From Acidobacteriota bacterium (GTDB taxonomy: Bacteria; Acidobacteriota; Terriglobia; Acidiferrales; UBA7541), in contig QHZD01000018.1 of the NCBI GenBank assembly GCA_003225315.1, forward strand, positions 186,001 through 250,000: a stretch of DNA of 64,000 nt, read 5' to 3'. Numbering within the stretch: position 1 is the first letter of the stretch; each line of letters starts with the position of its first letter. Under the pieces are notes generated by a model. The model made no database searches. It saw only the letters and a program-made list of their open reading frames with translations, and was not told the origin of the DNA. This document shows positions 16,888 to 25,656 of the stretch, one piece after another. Made by a program: the position numbers and the translations under genes.

Positions 16888-16908
16888 TACCATTCGAATG
16901 GAATGGTA
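16888..16908. promoter_or_regulatory. Palindromic operator-like site
   Basis: TACCATTC-GAATG-GAATGGTA: 8-bp arms and a 5-nt spacer, with a second palindrome CCATTCGAATGG (16890-16901) nested in it. It is in non-coding sequence and no gene starts close by on a clear frame, so its role is unknown. Confidence 0.35.
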
Positions 16909-16990
16909 AGGTGTTGAAATGTCCCGGCTTAGACTGGGAAACGGTAGCGACAGCTTGATGCGATAGAAATGCAAAGAACAAGAGTCAAAG

Positions 16991-17019
16991 GCCCCGCCCT
17001 CAGACACCGAGGACGGGGC
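16991..17019 (-). terminator. Hairpin downstream of the DREN-APAZ/Argonaute operon
   Basis: GCCCCGCCCTC / GAGGACGGGGC, 10 of 11 pairs, 7-nt loop. Read on the minus strand it lies 56 nt past the Argonaute stop and is followed by a T-rich tract (CTTTGACTCTTGTTCTTTG), without a clean U-run. It may end the operon. Confidence 0.4.
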
Positions 17020-17074
17020 ACCCGGCCCGATGCTCTCAAGAACCGAAAGCGTAGGCCATCCGCGCTCAGTCAAA

Positions 17075-18523
17075 TCACATGTAAAAGCTATAGTGCGCCC
17101 GCATTTGGTCATGCTCCCCTACATACTTCAGTATTTTGCCGACTTGTCGGGCCGCGCGAATCGTTATCGGTTCAAACCCGTCGAATTGCGTGTTGTTCCA
17201 GTTCATCTTCGTAAGGGCAAGGATCTCCTGTGCGTGAAAGCTCTGTGTCTGTTCCGCATCCTCTAGGCGAAAGGCGAGGGACTGAGGCACGTACATACCC
17301 GGATACGTGGAAAAAAATTCCACGCTGCCGCGAGTGTAGAGAATTGCGTTTCTGTCATCCAAAGCCATCGTCGTTCCGCGCAGAGGAGGGTATTTGCCAT
17401 CCCTATACAGACGAATAAGTGACTCGCGCAGACTGACCATTTCAAGAGTATGTATTCCAAATTTATCGGCAGCGGAGTGAAATCCATCCCTCTCCGCATC
17501 GTCAAATGTCGATGTCTTGTGGATTACGAGGCGTGCAGGCAGTGTGTGATGAACAGTTTTGTATGTTTCAAGTGCACTGCTAAGGAGTTCGAAAGCCACG
17601 GGGGCATCCGTGTGAACTTGCCTATCGTCCTTGAAAAGCTTGGCCGGTCCGCCGCGAACAACCATGCCCTCGCCTCGCTGGTTGAAGACTTCTGCCACGC
17701 TCGTCAAGAGTTTAGTCTTGTCGAGGCTCTCATAGAAGCTTACGCCGACATAGCAACTCGTAAACTGGCTGGGGTCTCGCGGAAGCCGCCAAGGAATGCC
17801 TTTCGCTTTGTAATAGATCGCGGTGTGAATGTTCCACGCTCGCGTTGCTTCATCTTGCAGTTTTCGCACCGCAATGGGGTTACGCTTTAGCTTCAATCGT
17901 TTCGACTCATCATAGGTCATCGGAAGTACGATTTGAATTGGCTTATCGATTGTCATCGCCTTGGCCTTGAGATGATTGTGGAAATCGAGCGAATGGCTCG
18001 TAGGTGAAGCTTCGACACGTTCATCGTTTGGCATCTGGCTTACGTCGTCTCCGATTCGTGGGACGAGGTGCATGGGGGCAGCGCACACGAGTACGTCAAC
18101 CTTGTAGTTTTCATCGAGATACTTGAACCGCTCGATGAACCACGACGCTGCTTTCTTTACGAACTCATCTCCGCTCGCGGTTGTGCTTAGTTGGTCGAAT
18201 TCTTTTGGTGGTATTGTTTCTTGAAGCTTTGGGTCAAGTACGAGTGTCGCGCGCCAGTTGTTGTCAGTTCGAAAGCCGGGAAATCGTGGAAACAAGTTGG
18301 GTTGGTTGCTTGTTTTTGCCGGTAGCTCTCCTCTGCACGCTTCAAGCCATCGCACAACTCCTTCGACGGTTTCAGGTGTTCCAACAATGCCGACTCGAAT
18401 CTCCTTCGGCAAATCCGAATCTTTAATGTCGAGAGGCCCGTAATTCATTAAGCCAAACCGGACATCGATGTGCCGCCCGGCTCCGAATTCTAATTCCGGC
18501 TCGTGAGTGAAATCCAATTTCAA
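17075..18523 (-). CDS. Short prokaryotic Argonaute (MID-PIWI, catalytically inactive)
   Basis: A 482-residue protein with the size of short pAgos (MID and PIWI only; no N or PAZ). MID features lie in the first ~120 residues (EIRVGIVGTPETVEGVVRWL). The PIWI half shows YVGVSFYES near residue 250, ARLVIHKTSTFDDAERDGF, MVSLRESLIRLYRDG, GTTMALDDRNAILYTRG and the near-diagnostic ILALTKMNWNNTQFDGFEP + ITIRAARQVGKILKYVGEH. The first catalytic Asp of the DEDX tetrad is replaced (GVS instead of GxD) and the usual Asp after 'IH' is missing, so it should bind guide and target without slicing. Translation starts at TTG (18523), overlapping the upstream stop by 4 nt. Partner: DREN-APAZ. Confidence 0.9.
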   Translation of the reverse strand: MKLDFTHEPELEFGAGRHIDVRFGLMNYGPLDIKDSDLPKEIRVGIVGTPETVEGVVRWLEACRGELPAKTSNQPNLFPRFPGFRTDNNWRATLVLDPKLQETIPPKEFDQLSTTASGDEFVKKAASWFIERFKYLDENYKVDVLVCAAPMHLVPRIGDDVSQMPNDERVEASPTSHSLDFHNHLKAKAMTIDKPIQIVLPMTYDESKRLKLKRNPIAVRKLQDEATRAWNIHTAIYYKAKGIPWRLPRDPSQFTSCYVGVSFYESLDKTKLLTSVAEVFNQRGEGMVVRGGPAKLFKDDRQVHTDAPVAFELLSSALETYKTVHHTLPARLVIHKTSTFDDAERDGFHSAADKFGIHTLEMVSLRESLIRLYRDGKYPPLRGTTMALDDRNAILYTRGSVEFFSTYPGMYVPQSLAFRLEDAEQTQSFHAQEILALTKMNWNNTQFDGFEPITIRAARQVGKILKYVGEHDQMRAHYSFYM

Positions 18524-19857
18524 GAAAAGAGCTCCCCACTTGTATTGATACTAACCGCTTCTTCATTCTCTTCTTTGGGAAGCCATGTAGCGTCGTCAAT
18601 CCCGTATCCAAACCGGAAGACTTGAAGGCCCCCGAATTCCAAATTGGAGTATTGCCTGAAGAGATCAGGTGGCTTGCTCAATAGAGCTCCCCACATAACC
18701 AGCTGTCCAAGAACAGCGCCGTTGCGTTCTAGGCGTTTAATCCCCGCCAGTCGCTCGTCGGCGTTCCCGTCCACGTGATACCCATTCCATGTGTAGCGGT
18801 AGGTGGGCGTAATCTGGAGAAACCAAGAAGCGTCGAGGGACAGAAATTGCCCCTCAAACGCTGAATGTCGGTAGTAGCTAATGTGGTTGGGCGTTACGGT
18901 GCTCTCGTACCCTCTGAATATCTCTCTATGCGATCTTCTGTTATTCAGACTAGTGTAGGGGATGGTTCGTGGTTTTAGGTCTTCGCTCGCTCGAAAATAA
19001 TAATGATTTCGCTGGCGGTCGAATTTGACGCCGAACTTGAATAACTTGGCGGAAAGACATCTGTTCAAAAGTCGCACAAAATCGCGTAGTCTGTCGGTCG
19101 AATCGGAATCTGCCCACTCCTGAGTCTTGAACCGCTCAATTGATCCGTTGTCACAAATCTCGCAAAATGGAAACTCATCGAGCGGCTGAAGGCTGAAAAT
19201 ACGCCCTTCCTTTAGGAACCATTCCCCTCCGGCTTTAGCGTTTCGCTTGTTAAATTCAAACCATAGCTGGCTGGGTAACCGATACTGCGTGTCGGCGACA
19301 TAAAGAGTCTCTGCGTATCTCGTCACAGGAAGCAGGCTAGAATAGAGCAGTTCTTTCCTAGGGATTGGCGGGCGGAATATACCGGCGTCTTTGGGAATTG
19401 CGAGGGTCCAGATCGCGTCGCGTGCTGAAACATCAAAACTGTTGGTGAATTTATTAAACAGAATTTTCCGACTCTTCCGCCGTTCTGTGTCATTGAAATA
19501 TTCCTTGAGTGACACCCAATACGCTTCGTGAGTCCTGGGTCGAGAGCGTACGAGAATGACTGGCGCATTGCCATTCAACCAATAGTCTAAATCGCGTTCA
19601 TCGCAGACAAAGGAAAACCCTGATTCGGTCTCTCCGTCGAAATCGCCCTCGGTTGCCCTGCTCTGGACTTGTACAATGGAATTTCGTACAACGCCTGTCA
19701 TCGGATCGCGAAGTTCTATCAGCCCATCGATTCCTGCTTCCACCTGCCCTGTCGGATACCACAGGTAGCCCATGTCGAGAACGCGCTGGTGGATAAGTGC
19801 AATGCCCTGTTCTCCAATTAGGGAGCTCCTCGAAATTCGTTTCCATCTTGGCGGCAT
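18520..19857 (-). CDS. DUF4365 (DREN) nuclease-APAZ fusion, SPARDA-type effector
   Basis: A 445-residue protein. The N-terminal ~150 residues resemble DUF4365, a PD-(D/E)XK-like nuclease: GEQGIALIHQRVLDMGYLWY, then GIDGLIEL (Asp44, Glu48) and a strand IVQVQSRAT where the catalytic lysine is normally expected; here Gln65 and Arg67 occupy the candidate positions. CDERDLDYWLNGNAPVILV follows. The C-terminal ~270 residues fit an APAZ domain, which docks on a short pAgo. In described SPARDA systems, guide-directed target binding by the complex unleashes DNA/RNA degradation and cell death. It is the first gene of the operon; the start at 19857 has no clear ribosome-binding site. Confidence 0.82.
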   Translation of the reverse strand: MPPRWKRISRSSLIGEQGIALIHQRVLDMGYLWYPTGQVEAGIDGLIELRDPMTGVVRNSIVQVQSRATEGDFDGETESGFSFVCDERDLDYWLNGNAPVILVRSRPRTHEAYWVSLKEYFNDTERRKSRKILFNKFTNSFDVSARDAIWTLAIPKDAGIFRPPIPRKELLYSSLLPVTRYAETLYVADTQYRLPSQLWFEFNKRNAKAGGEWFLKEGRIFSLQPLDEFPFCEICDNGSIERFKTQEWADSDSTDRLRDFVRLLNRCLSAKLFKFGVKFDRQRNHYYFRASEDLKPRTIPYTSLNNRRSHREIFRGYESTVTPNHISYYRHSAFEGQFLSLDASWFLQITPTYRYTWNGYHVDGNADERLAGIKRLERNGAVLGQLVMWGALLSKPPDLFRQYSNLEFGGLQVFRFGYGIDDATWLPKEENEEAVSINTSGELFS

Positions 19858-20040
19858 CTTTATAGCGCACAGTGTAACGGCAGACCTGTGGACTTTACCA
19901 ACGAAGAATATAACCTGGGGGGACCGACAAGCTTTCTAGGGTTAGCAGAGAGGGCTGAGAGATGCCAAGCGCGTGAGTACCCATAGATTGGCGGTGGGGA
20001 AGGATCTTATGGGCCTGCCAGCCGCGAGTGCCAAAGCCAA

Positions 20041-22473
20041 TCATTCCTCGCGCAGGAGAATGGCAGGATCGATGGAGAGAGCGCGTTGGGCGGGAATCCA
20101 GGTAGCCACTAGCCCGAGCAAGGCCATAGCCAGGACAACGCCAGCCAGGACCAGCGGATCGCGGGGAGTGGCCTGGTACACGATGAAAGCCAGGACGCGG
20201 CTGGCCAGAATTCCGAGGAGCAATCCGGCCGCGGAGCCAAACGCGAGCAATTTGAAGGCGCGCCCCAAAGCTGCTTGTAACACTTCCTTGCGCTGCGCGC
20301 CGAGAGCCATACGAATGCCCAGTTCCTTCAGGCGCTTACTGACGGAATGCGCAGCGATTCCAAAGATGCCGGTTACGGACAACATGGCGCCCATCACGCC
20401 CATGACACCGAGGGCCATCGCTGCCATGCGCGCACCAAACAAAGTGGTGCCCAGTTCTTTGTCCCACGGTCCCATGTAAATAGGAAGACCTGCATCAAGG
20501 TTCCGCACGGCACTTCTGATGGCTGCGGCCAGTTGCGCCAGATCGCGGTCCGAACGCACCGCCAGATATGTCTGACTGGATGGTTGCTGCAGGATGGGGA
20601 GAAACATCGCGGGCTGCGGGTCTTCGGTGAGGCTCGCATATTTCCCGTCTTCCACGATACCCACGACCTGGATGCGCGTTCCATCCCGCCTCTTGAAGTA
20701 TCCGCCCATGGCGTTTGCCGCGGACCCAAAGACCGTGCGCGCAAACTGCTGGTTGACCACGGCCACGCTCGGCGCGTTTTTGTCGTCATGCCACGTGAAG
20801 GTTCTTCCGGAGAGCAAGGCTGTGCCCGCGGCGCGGAAGTATTCGGGAGATATGCTGAACAGGAAGGCGTGAGCAGCTGCATTCGATGGCCTCAGGTCCG
20901 TCGTTGCATCGGAAAACACGCGTGCGGCGTATGCGCTCCCAGTGACCAATGGCGCCCTGTCAATTAATCCCACGGACTTTACGCCGGGAATGGTTTCCAG
21001 AGCATCGATCATGCGCCTTTGCATTTCGGGGACGCTATCGCCGCGGTAGCCGCCCATACTCAGATCGGTGTCAGCCAGTATGGCGTTGTACGGATCAAAA
21101 CCGAAACTGCTGTGCAGCGAGCGCACCAGTCCGCGCACGGCAACCATCGAAGAAGTGACCAGCAGGGCGCAGATGGCAATTTGCACGACAAGCGCGAAGT
21201 CTCGGATGGTGATGCGACGCCCGACGCCGGCGAGCGATCCCGCTTTGACGATTTCATAGGGATCGGTGTGAAGCACCTGCCTTACCGGGACGGCGCCAAA
21301 GAGGAATCCGCTGGCCAGAGTCAGGAGCAGAGCCACGCCATAAACATTGGCGTCCGGGTTGACAGGCACATGGATGGGCCATCGGGAAAATGGCTGCCAC
21401 GTGCTCAGGCCGCTAAGGAGCGCAACGCTGCCCCATAGTCCGACAGCGCCGCCCATTAAGGAAAGCAGCACGGCTTCCGTAAAGAGTTGCCGCAAAATGC
21501 GGGAGCGGCTGGCTCCAAGAGCAAGGCGCAGGGCCACTTCGCGAGAACGGTCAGCGGCGCGCGCAGCGAAGAGGCTGCCGAGGTTGGCGCATGCGGCCAG
21601 CAGAATCAAGCCGGCGAGAAGCATCAATCCGGTCATGAAAGCGCGGACGGGCTTGCCAAGATAGTCGCCATAGAGGCTGGGGCGAGCCAAGGTAAAAGTT
21701 CTTTTGTCGTCGTCCTTGGGATAGGTTTTTTCGAGATAGGAGCCAATGGAGTTCAGATCAGCAATCGCCTGTGCCGGAGTGACTCCCGTTTTCAGATGTC
21801 CCATGGTCATAAAAACCCAGCGGTTGCCGCGCGCGTCCAGGTCATTCACGCCCTCGACCTGCTCCTGGTCCACGATGGGCACAAAGAAACCCGGATTGAA
21901 AAAGACTAAAGTGCCGTTGAAGCCGGGCGGCGCTACACCGATGATGGTAAAGGGATGCTTGTTGACCTGGACAACGCGGCCTATCACGCTGCGATCATCC
22001 TGAAAATGCGCGTGCCAATAGTCGTAGGTGAGAACGACGTAGGGAGCGCTGTTCGGGCCATGCTCATCGGAGGCGTGGAAGAAACGGCCAAGAGACGGCT
22101 GAAGGCGTAATACGTCGAAGTAGTTCCCGGTCACTAGTTCGATCCAGACGGGGGATGGATTTTCGCCGGTGTCCAGCCCTACCTGAGCGGCGTCATACGC
22201 GGCCAGACCATCGAAGCTGCGGTTGCGATCGCGCAGATCGAGATAGTCGGGGTAGGACTGAGACGAGGAAGCCTCGTTGCCATGCTGGATGCCGTAGAGG
22301 CTTTCGGCGTCCGGCACGTGCAGCGGGTGGATGATCAGCGCGTTCAAAACGCTAAAGACCACGGCGTTGGCGCCGATGCCCAATGCGAGCGTCAACACCG
22401 CGACGGCGGTGAATCCGCGATTCTTCTTGAGCATGCGGATCGCGTAGCGCAGGTCTTGCCAAAGCGTTTGCAT
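20041..22473 (-). CDS. ADOP-family ABC transporter permease (MacB-like)
   Basis: An 810-residue membrane protein from the ATG at 22473 (AGGGA upstream; 30 more open codons precede it). The N-terminus [20 protein letters not shown] + [21 protein letters not shown] is the signature of the acidobacterial duplicated orphan permease family. The layout is TM1, a large periplasmic MacB-like core (about 45-280), three or more TM segments with FtsX motifs, a second TM-periplasmic domain-TM copy, and an FtsX end ([21 protein letters not shown]). No ATPase gene is adjacent, hence 'orphan'. Such proteins are proposed to export or sense envelope molecules; the substrate is unknown. The stop is near a non-coding stretch. 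Confidence 0.9.
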   Translation of the reverse strand: MQTLWQDLRYAIRMLKKNRGFTAVAVLTLALGIGANAVVFSVLNALIIHPLHVPDAESLYGIQHGNEASSSQSYPDYLDLRDRNRSFDGLAAYDAAQVGLDTGENPSPVWIELVTGNYFDVLRLQPSLGRFFHASDEHGPNSAPYVVLTYDYWHAHFQDDRSVIGRVVQVNKHPFTIIGVAPPGFNGTLVFFNPGFFVPIVDQEQVEGVNDLDARGNRWVFMTMGHLKTGVTPAQAIADLNSIGSYLEKTYPKDDDKRTFTLARPSLYGDYLGKPVRAFMTGLMLLAGLILLAACANLGSLFAARAADRSREVALRLALGASRSRILRQLFTEAVLLSLMGGAVGLWGSVALLSGLSTWQPFSRWPIHVPVNPDANVYGVALLLTLASGFLFGAVPVRQVLHTDPYEIVKAGSLAGVGRRITIRDFALVVQIAICALLVTSSMVAVRGLVRSLHSSFGFDPYNAILADTDLSMGGYRGDSVPEMQRRMIDALETIPGVKSVGLIDRAPLVTGSAYAARVFSDATTDLRPSNAAAHAFLFSISPEYFRAAGTALLSGRTFTWHDDKNAPSVAVVNQQFARTVFGSAANAMGGYFKRRDGTRIQVVGIVEDGKYASLTEDPQPAMFLPILQQPSSQTYLAVRSDRDLAQLAAAIRSAVRNLDAGLPIYMGPWDKELGTTLFGARMAAMALGVMGVMGAMLSVTGIFGIAAHSVSKRLKELGIRMALGAQRKEVLQAALGRAFKLLAFGSAAGLLLGILASRVLAFIVYQATPRDPLVLAGVVLAMALLGLVATWIPAQRALSIDPAILLREE

Positions 22474-22600
22474 GGCACATCCCTTGAAATCCGGTGAGCC
22501 TAACATGAGGTAAGGGCACATGGCCTTCCGTGCTTGCAGTGTCTTAAGTCCTTGTGCTGCCAATACTTAGTGGCTCATCGGCAGGCGGGATGAACGCAAA

Positions 22601-22639
22601 CTGTCCGGTTGCGGGAAGAGCCGTCGCGGAACCGGACAG
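22601..22639. repeat. Perfect 10-bp inverted repeat upstream of the ADOP permease gene
   Basis: CTGTCCGGTT (22601-22610) and AACCGGACAG (22630-22639) flank a 19-nt loop. It lies between the start of the permease gene (22473, minus) and the small membrane protein (22785, plus), the position expected of a shared regulatory or repeat element. Confidence 0.55.
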
Positions 22640-22784
22640 CGAAGCTGCGGTCAGATTCCGGATTTGTCGGCATTGCACATGGGAAATGACCGGCGACTCC
22701 GAAGATGAAAATGCCAATATTTATTGCTAGATGTTGCACTAGTGTTTTGTTAGCATCGCGTCCATTCAGACGAGGAGGTCCCCC

Positions 22785-23090
22785 ATGGCAACCGTAAAGC
22801 GGATCGGTCCAGGATCGGCATTCAAAATTGGTCTCGTTACGTACGCCATCTTGGGACTGCTGCTAGGGATATTCATGGCGTTTATTTCCATGGTGGCGGG
22901 GACTCTGGGTTCCCTGGGACAGTCAGCGGCGCCAGGTTCGAGACTTTTTGGCTTCGGTATGGGATTCGGAGCGATCATTTTCTTTCCCATATGTTACGGC
23001 ATCATCGGCGGAATTTTCGCCGCCATTGGCGCATTCATCTACAATCTTGTGGCTGGGTGGGTTGGCGGACTAGAAGTCGACATCAGCTAA
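22785..23090 (+). CDS. Small multi-pass membrane protein
   Basis: A 101-residue protein. A short basic start (MATVKRIGPGSAFKIG) leads to hydrophobic segments at about residues 15-42 and 58-92, the second long enough for one or two spans, rich in Gly. The ATG follows GAGGAGG, a strong site. It resembles short, conserved 'VKRIGVGSAFKVG' membrane proteins of unknown function, but I cannot name the family. Upstream, the bases 22724-22760 are AT-rich without a clear promoter. Confidence 0.65.
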   Translation: MATVKRIGPGSAFKIGLVTYAILGLLLGIFMAFISMVAGTLGSLGQSAAPGSRLFGFGMGFGAIIFFPICYGIIGGIFAAIGAFIYNLVAGWVGGLEVDIS

Positions 23091-23219
23091 TCCTATCTGT
23101 TGAGACTATTCGCAACCGTCTGATCTGAATCGCCAATTCCTTTGAGGCATCTAACAGCGCGTTAGTCTTGAGCGTGTGGTTGCGTGTGTTTGGACGTGGG
23201 TCAGGAGGAGCGAGAAGAG

Positions 23220-23837
23220 ATGGCATTGTTTGGAGATCTGGGAGACCGAAGGGAATTGGAGAAGAAGGCCAAGGCGGAGGGACGATTGCCGCCCGGACAG
23301 TCGCTGACGCTGAAGTGGCCGGTGCTGCATTACGGCAGCGTGCCGCATTTTGATGCGGCGAAATGGGACTTCAAGATTTCTGGGCTGGTGGAAGATCCGC
23401 TGCGGCTGACGTGGAAAGAATTTCGCGCGCTGCCGCATGCGGAAGTGACTTCGGATTTTCACTGCGTGACACGCTGGAGCCGGCTGGACAATCGCTGGAA
23501 AGGCGTACTGTTTACGAACGTGCTGAAACTGGTGAAAGTGAAACCGGAGGCGCAGTTTGCGCTGGTGCTGGCGGAAGAAGGCTACACGGCAAATGTGCCG
23601 CTGGCGGATTTGCTGAGGCCGAATGTGTTGTTTGCGTTCGAGCACGATGGCGAACCGCTGACTCCAGAGCACGGAGGCCCGCTCCGGCTGATCGTGCCGC
23701 ATCTGTATGCCTGGAAGAGCGTGAAATGGGCGCGCGGGTTCATGCTGCTCGATCAGGATCGGCTAGGATTTTGGGAGCGAAATGGTTATCACGCGTACGG
23801 CGATCCTTGGAAAGAGCAGCGATATTCCGAAAGCTAG
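23220..23837 (+). CDS. Sulfite-oxidase-like molybdopterin oxidoreductase (YuiH-type)
   Basis: A 205-residue protein with a single molybdopterin domain. The Mo-coordinating cysteine is Cys82 in SDFHCVTRWSRLDNRWKGV, and LTPEHGGPLRLIVPHLYAWKSVKW is the C-terminal cofactor-binding stretch typical of the sulfite-oxidase superfamily. There is no signal peptide and no heme or dimerisation domain, so this is the short cytoplasmic form of unknown substrate. The ATG at 23220 follows GGAGG by 11 nt; an earlier GTG at 23184 is not preferred. It is not next to molybdenum-cofactor genes. Confidence 0.88.
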   Translation: MALFGDLGDRRELEKKAKAEGRLPPGQSLTLKWPVLHYGSVPHFDAAKWDFKISGLVEDPLRLTWKEFRALPHAEVTSDFHCVTRWSRLDNRWKGVLFTNVLKLVKVKPEAQFALVLAEEGYTANVPLADLLRPNVLFAFEHDGEPLTPEHGGPLRLIVPHLYAWKSVKWARGFMLLDQDRLGFWERNGYHAYGDPWKEQRYSES

Positions 23838-24176
23838 AGGATTGTGCATTGTGGTCAGGGAGAAATTCCGGGTTGACGAAGCGCGCAGTTTTGAATGCGC
23901 TTCGGTAGCCTGCATCGATTGACCGGGCGCATCTTTGGGATGAATTCTTTCAATTGGACACGCCGTAAGTAATCTGCAAGAGTGACAGTGTAGAGTTCAC
24001 GCGTTTGCCACGCCGCAACGCACGATAAGAACTTCGTAGTTCTTCAGCAAACTTCGTCCAGCCTCTCGGTTGATCCGTTGTTTCGTGACCTCGTGGTCTA
24101 AGGCGGACATCAGAAAATGCGGTTAGCGCTCGAAGCGAAGGTTGAGCGTGTATGCAAATTCAAATGGAGGAACAAA
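23838..24176. other. Intergenic region, no gene recognised
   Basis: About 340 bp between the molybdoenzyme and a secreted-protein gene. It contains only a short inverted repeat (GAACTTCGTAGTTC, 24029-24042) and no open frame worth reporting. No promoter with both hexamers was found. Confidence 0.5.
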
Positions 24177-24683
24177 ATGGCAACTCTATTGAGTAAATCG
24201 ATTTATGGCAGCACAGTAGCAAGAGTCGTATTGCTGGGACTGATGGCCTTCTGCGGAGCCTCGAGTCCCGTTCTGGGCCAGGAGACGCTCGCGGGGAAGT
24301 TCAAGCTCGCGGAAAGCACACGGTTCGCGAATAAACTGCTCCCTGCGGGAACATATACCTTTTCCGTCGAGCCCGCAGGCACACTGCAATCCGTCGCTGC
24401 GATCCAGGGAGCATGGCAGCCGGTGGTGATGGTGGTGCGCCCGGAAAGCAAGGACGGACGGATTGCGGTCATTCTTGCCAGGGCATCACGAACGGGGCAC
24501 TCGATCGATGCGAGCAAGCTCGTTCTAGGGCCAGAGAACGATGGAATGGCGATGCGCGCCATGTACCTAGACCAGCAGGGACTAGTTCTGGATTTGAACT
24601 GGGCGCACCCCAAGGACAAACGTCAGATGCTCGCCCAGGCAGCACGTCCTGAAGCGGCATCGTCATCCAAGACAACCGATTGA
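24177..24683 (+). CDS. Secreted hypothetical protein (acidobacterial type)
   Basis: A 168-residue protein from the ATG at 24177, which follows GGAGG by 7 nt. The N-terminus has a hydrophobic segment (about residues 12-32) with a signal-peptidase-like VLGQE junction. The mature part shows a pattern of short strands: LAGKFKLAESTRFANKLLPAG + TYTFSVEPAG, VVMVVRPESKDGRIAVILARASR. The 'KLPAGTYTF' phrase is typical of small secreted acidobacterial proteins with a beta-sandwich of unknown role. Hairpin terminator follows. Confidence 0.7.
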   Translation: MATLLSKSIYGSTVARVVLLGLMAFCGASSPVLGQETLAGKFKLAESTRFANKLLPAGTYTFSVEPAGTLQSVAAIQGAWQPVVMVVRPESKDGRIAVILARASRTGHSIDASKLVLGPENDGMAMRAMYLDQQGLVLDLNWAHPKDKRQMLAQAARPEAASSSKTTD

Positions 24684-24699
24684 TTTGAGGTCCGCGACT

Positions 24700-24748
24700 G
24701 GTGCGGCGGGCCGTTCCAGCGGTCCGCCTGCACCGGGCGTTTTCCTTT
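24700..24748 (+). terminator. Likely intrinsic terminator
   Basis: GGTGCGGCGG (24700-24709) pairs with CCGCCTGCACC (24724-24734) with one bulged base; the hairpin is followed by GGGCGTTTTCCTTTC. It lies 17 nt after the secreted-protein stop and before the GAF-ANTAR gene. The U-tract is broken by C residues, so it is not ideal. Confidence 0.5.
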
Positions 24749-24811
24749 CGATTTAACGGCTGCAAAATTTCAATTGGACGCCGCGATTCGGCGCCGGTAA
24801 GTTTAAGAGCT

Positions 24812-25546
24812 ATGAATTATGATAGAGGCTCTTTGTCGGTCAAGAACGTCGAACTGGACATGCTGCATGAAATCGGCAACCGTATCGCGGTTGCCGATCC
24901 TTTGCCCGAAGTCCTGGGGCGCGCTGTAGAAGTTATTTCCGCCGTGGTGGAGTGCGATTCGTGTTTTGTGTACGTCCTTGAGGGGGATGAGCTTGTCCTG
25001 AGGGCGTCCAAGAACCCGCATTCAGAAGTTGTAGACCGATTGAAGCTGCGCGTCGGACAAGGCATCACGGGCTGGGTCGCCGAGCACAAGACGCCGGTGG
25101 CCGTCGGACGCGATGCGTTCCAAGACCCACGGTTCCGATCGTTTAACGAGCTGCCGGAGGATCTCTACCAGGCATTCCTGTCGGTGCCGGTGCTATCGCG
25201 CGACAAGCTGGTAGGCGTCATCAATCTGCAACACCGGCAGCCGCATGACTACAGCCAGCGGGAAATCCACCTGATTTCCACGATTGGATTTCTCGTGGGC
25301 GGCGAAATTGAAATGGCGCGGCTCGAGGGAGAAAATTCGGAGCTTTCGGAGCAATTAGAGGCCCGGAAGGTCCTCGAGCGCGCCAAAGGAATCCTGCAGA
25401 GAGATTTGCAATTGAGCGAAGAAGAAGCCTACGTCACGCTGCAACGGCAAAGCCGTCAACGGCGCAAGTCAATGAAAGAAATCGCGGAAGCGATTGTTCT
25501 GAGCGACGAAGTCAAACGCATCCCAAGCAAGCCGAAACCCAGTTAG
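24812..25546 (+). CDS. GAF-ANTAR RNA-binding antitermination regulator
   Basis: A 244-residue protein. The N-terminal GAF domain covers about residues 10-165 (LHEIGNRIAVADPLPEVLGR, VGQGITGWVAEHKTPVAVGR, FLSVPVLSRDKLVGVINLQHR). After a coiled-coil linker (about 165-190) comes an ANTAR helix bundle (RAKGILQRDLQLSEEEAYVTL, SMKEIAEAIVLS). ANTAR proteins bind paired six-base-loop RNA hairpins and prevent transcription termination. Here the sensor and output are in one chain, so the ligand would act directly. The ATG at 24812 fits the domain start; the frame is open upstream to 24701 without signal. No target was found nearby. Confidence 0.88.
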   Translation: MNYDRGSLSVKNVELDMLHEIGNRIAVADPLPEVLGRAVEVISAVVECDSCFVYVLEGDELVLRASKNPHSEVVDRLKLRVGQGITGWVAEHKTPVAVGRDAFQDPRFRSFNELPEDLYQAFLSVPVLSRDKLVGVINLQHRQPHDYSQREIHLISTIGFLVGGEIEMARLEGENSELSEQLEARKVLERAKGILQRDLQLSEEEAYVTLQRQSRQRRKSMKEIAEAIVLSDEVKRIPSKPKPS

Positions 25547-25656
25547 GCCGTTCAATCGTTCAGACGTGGAACCGATGCATTCGAAAGCCGGGGAACATCC
25601 CGTGCGCCGGAGAGAACGGAAATCCGCCGCACGAGGATGAGAGAACCGGGCCGTAC

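Larger units (their letters stand above)
16327..17074. other. Gene-poor, repeat-containing region between vapC and the Argonaute operon
   Basis: About 750 bp without a recognisable protein. Open frames on either strand do not look like known families and lack good start sites. It contains the 12-bp inverted/direct repeat group at 16384-16465, the palindrome at 16888-16908 and a GC hairpin at 16991-17019. The sequence could be debris of a mobile or repeat element, but no transposase, inverted termini or target duplication could be found. Confidence 0.5.
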
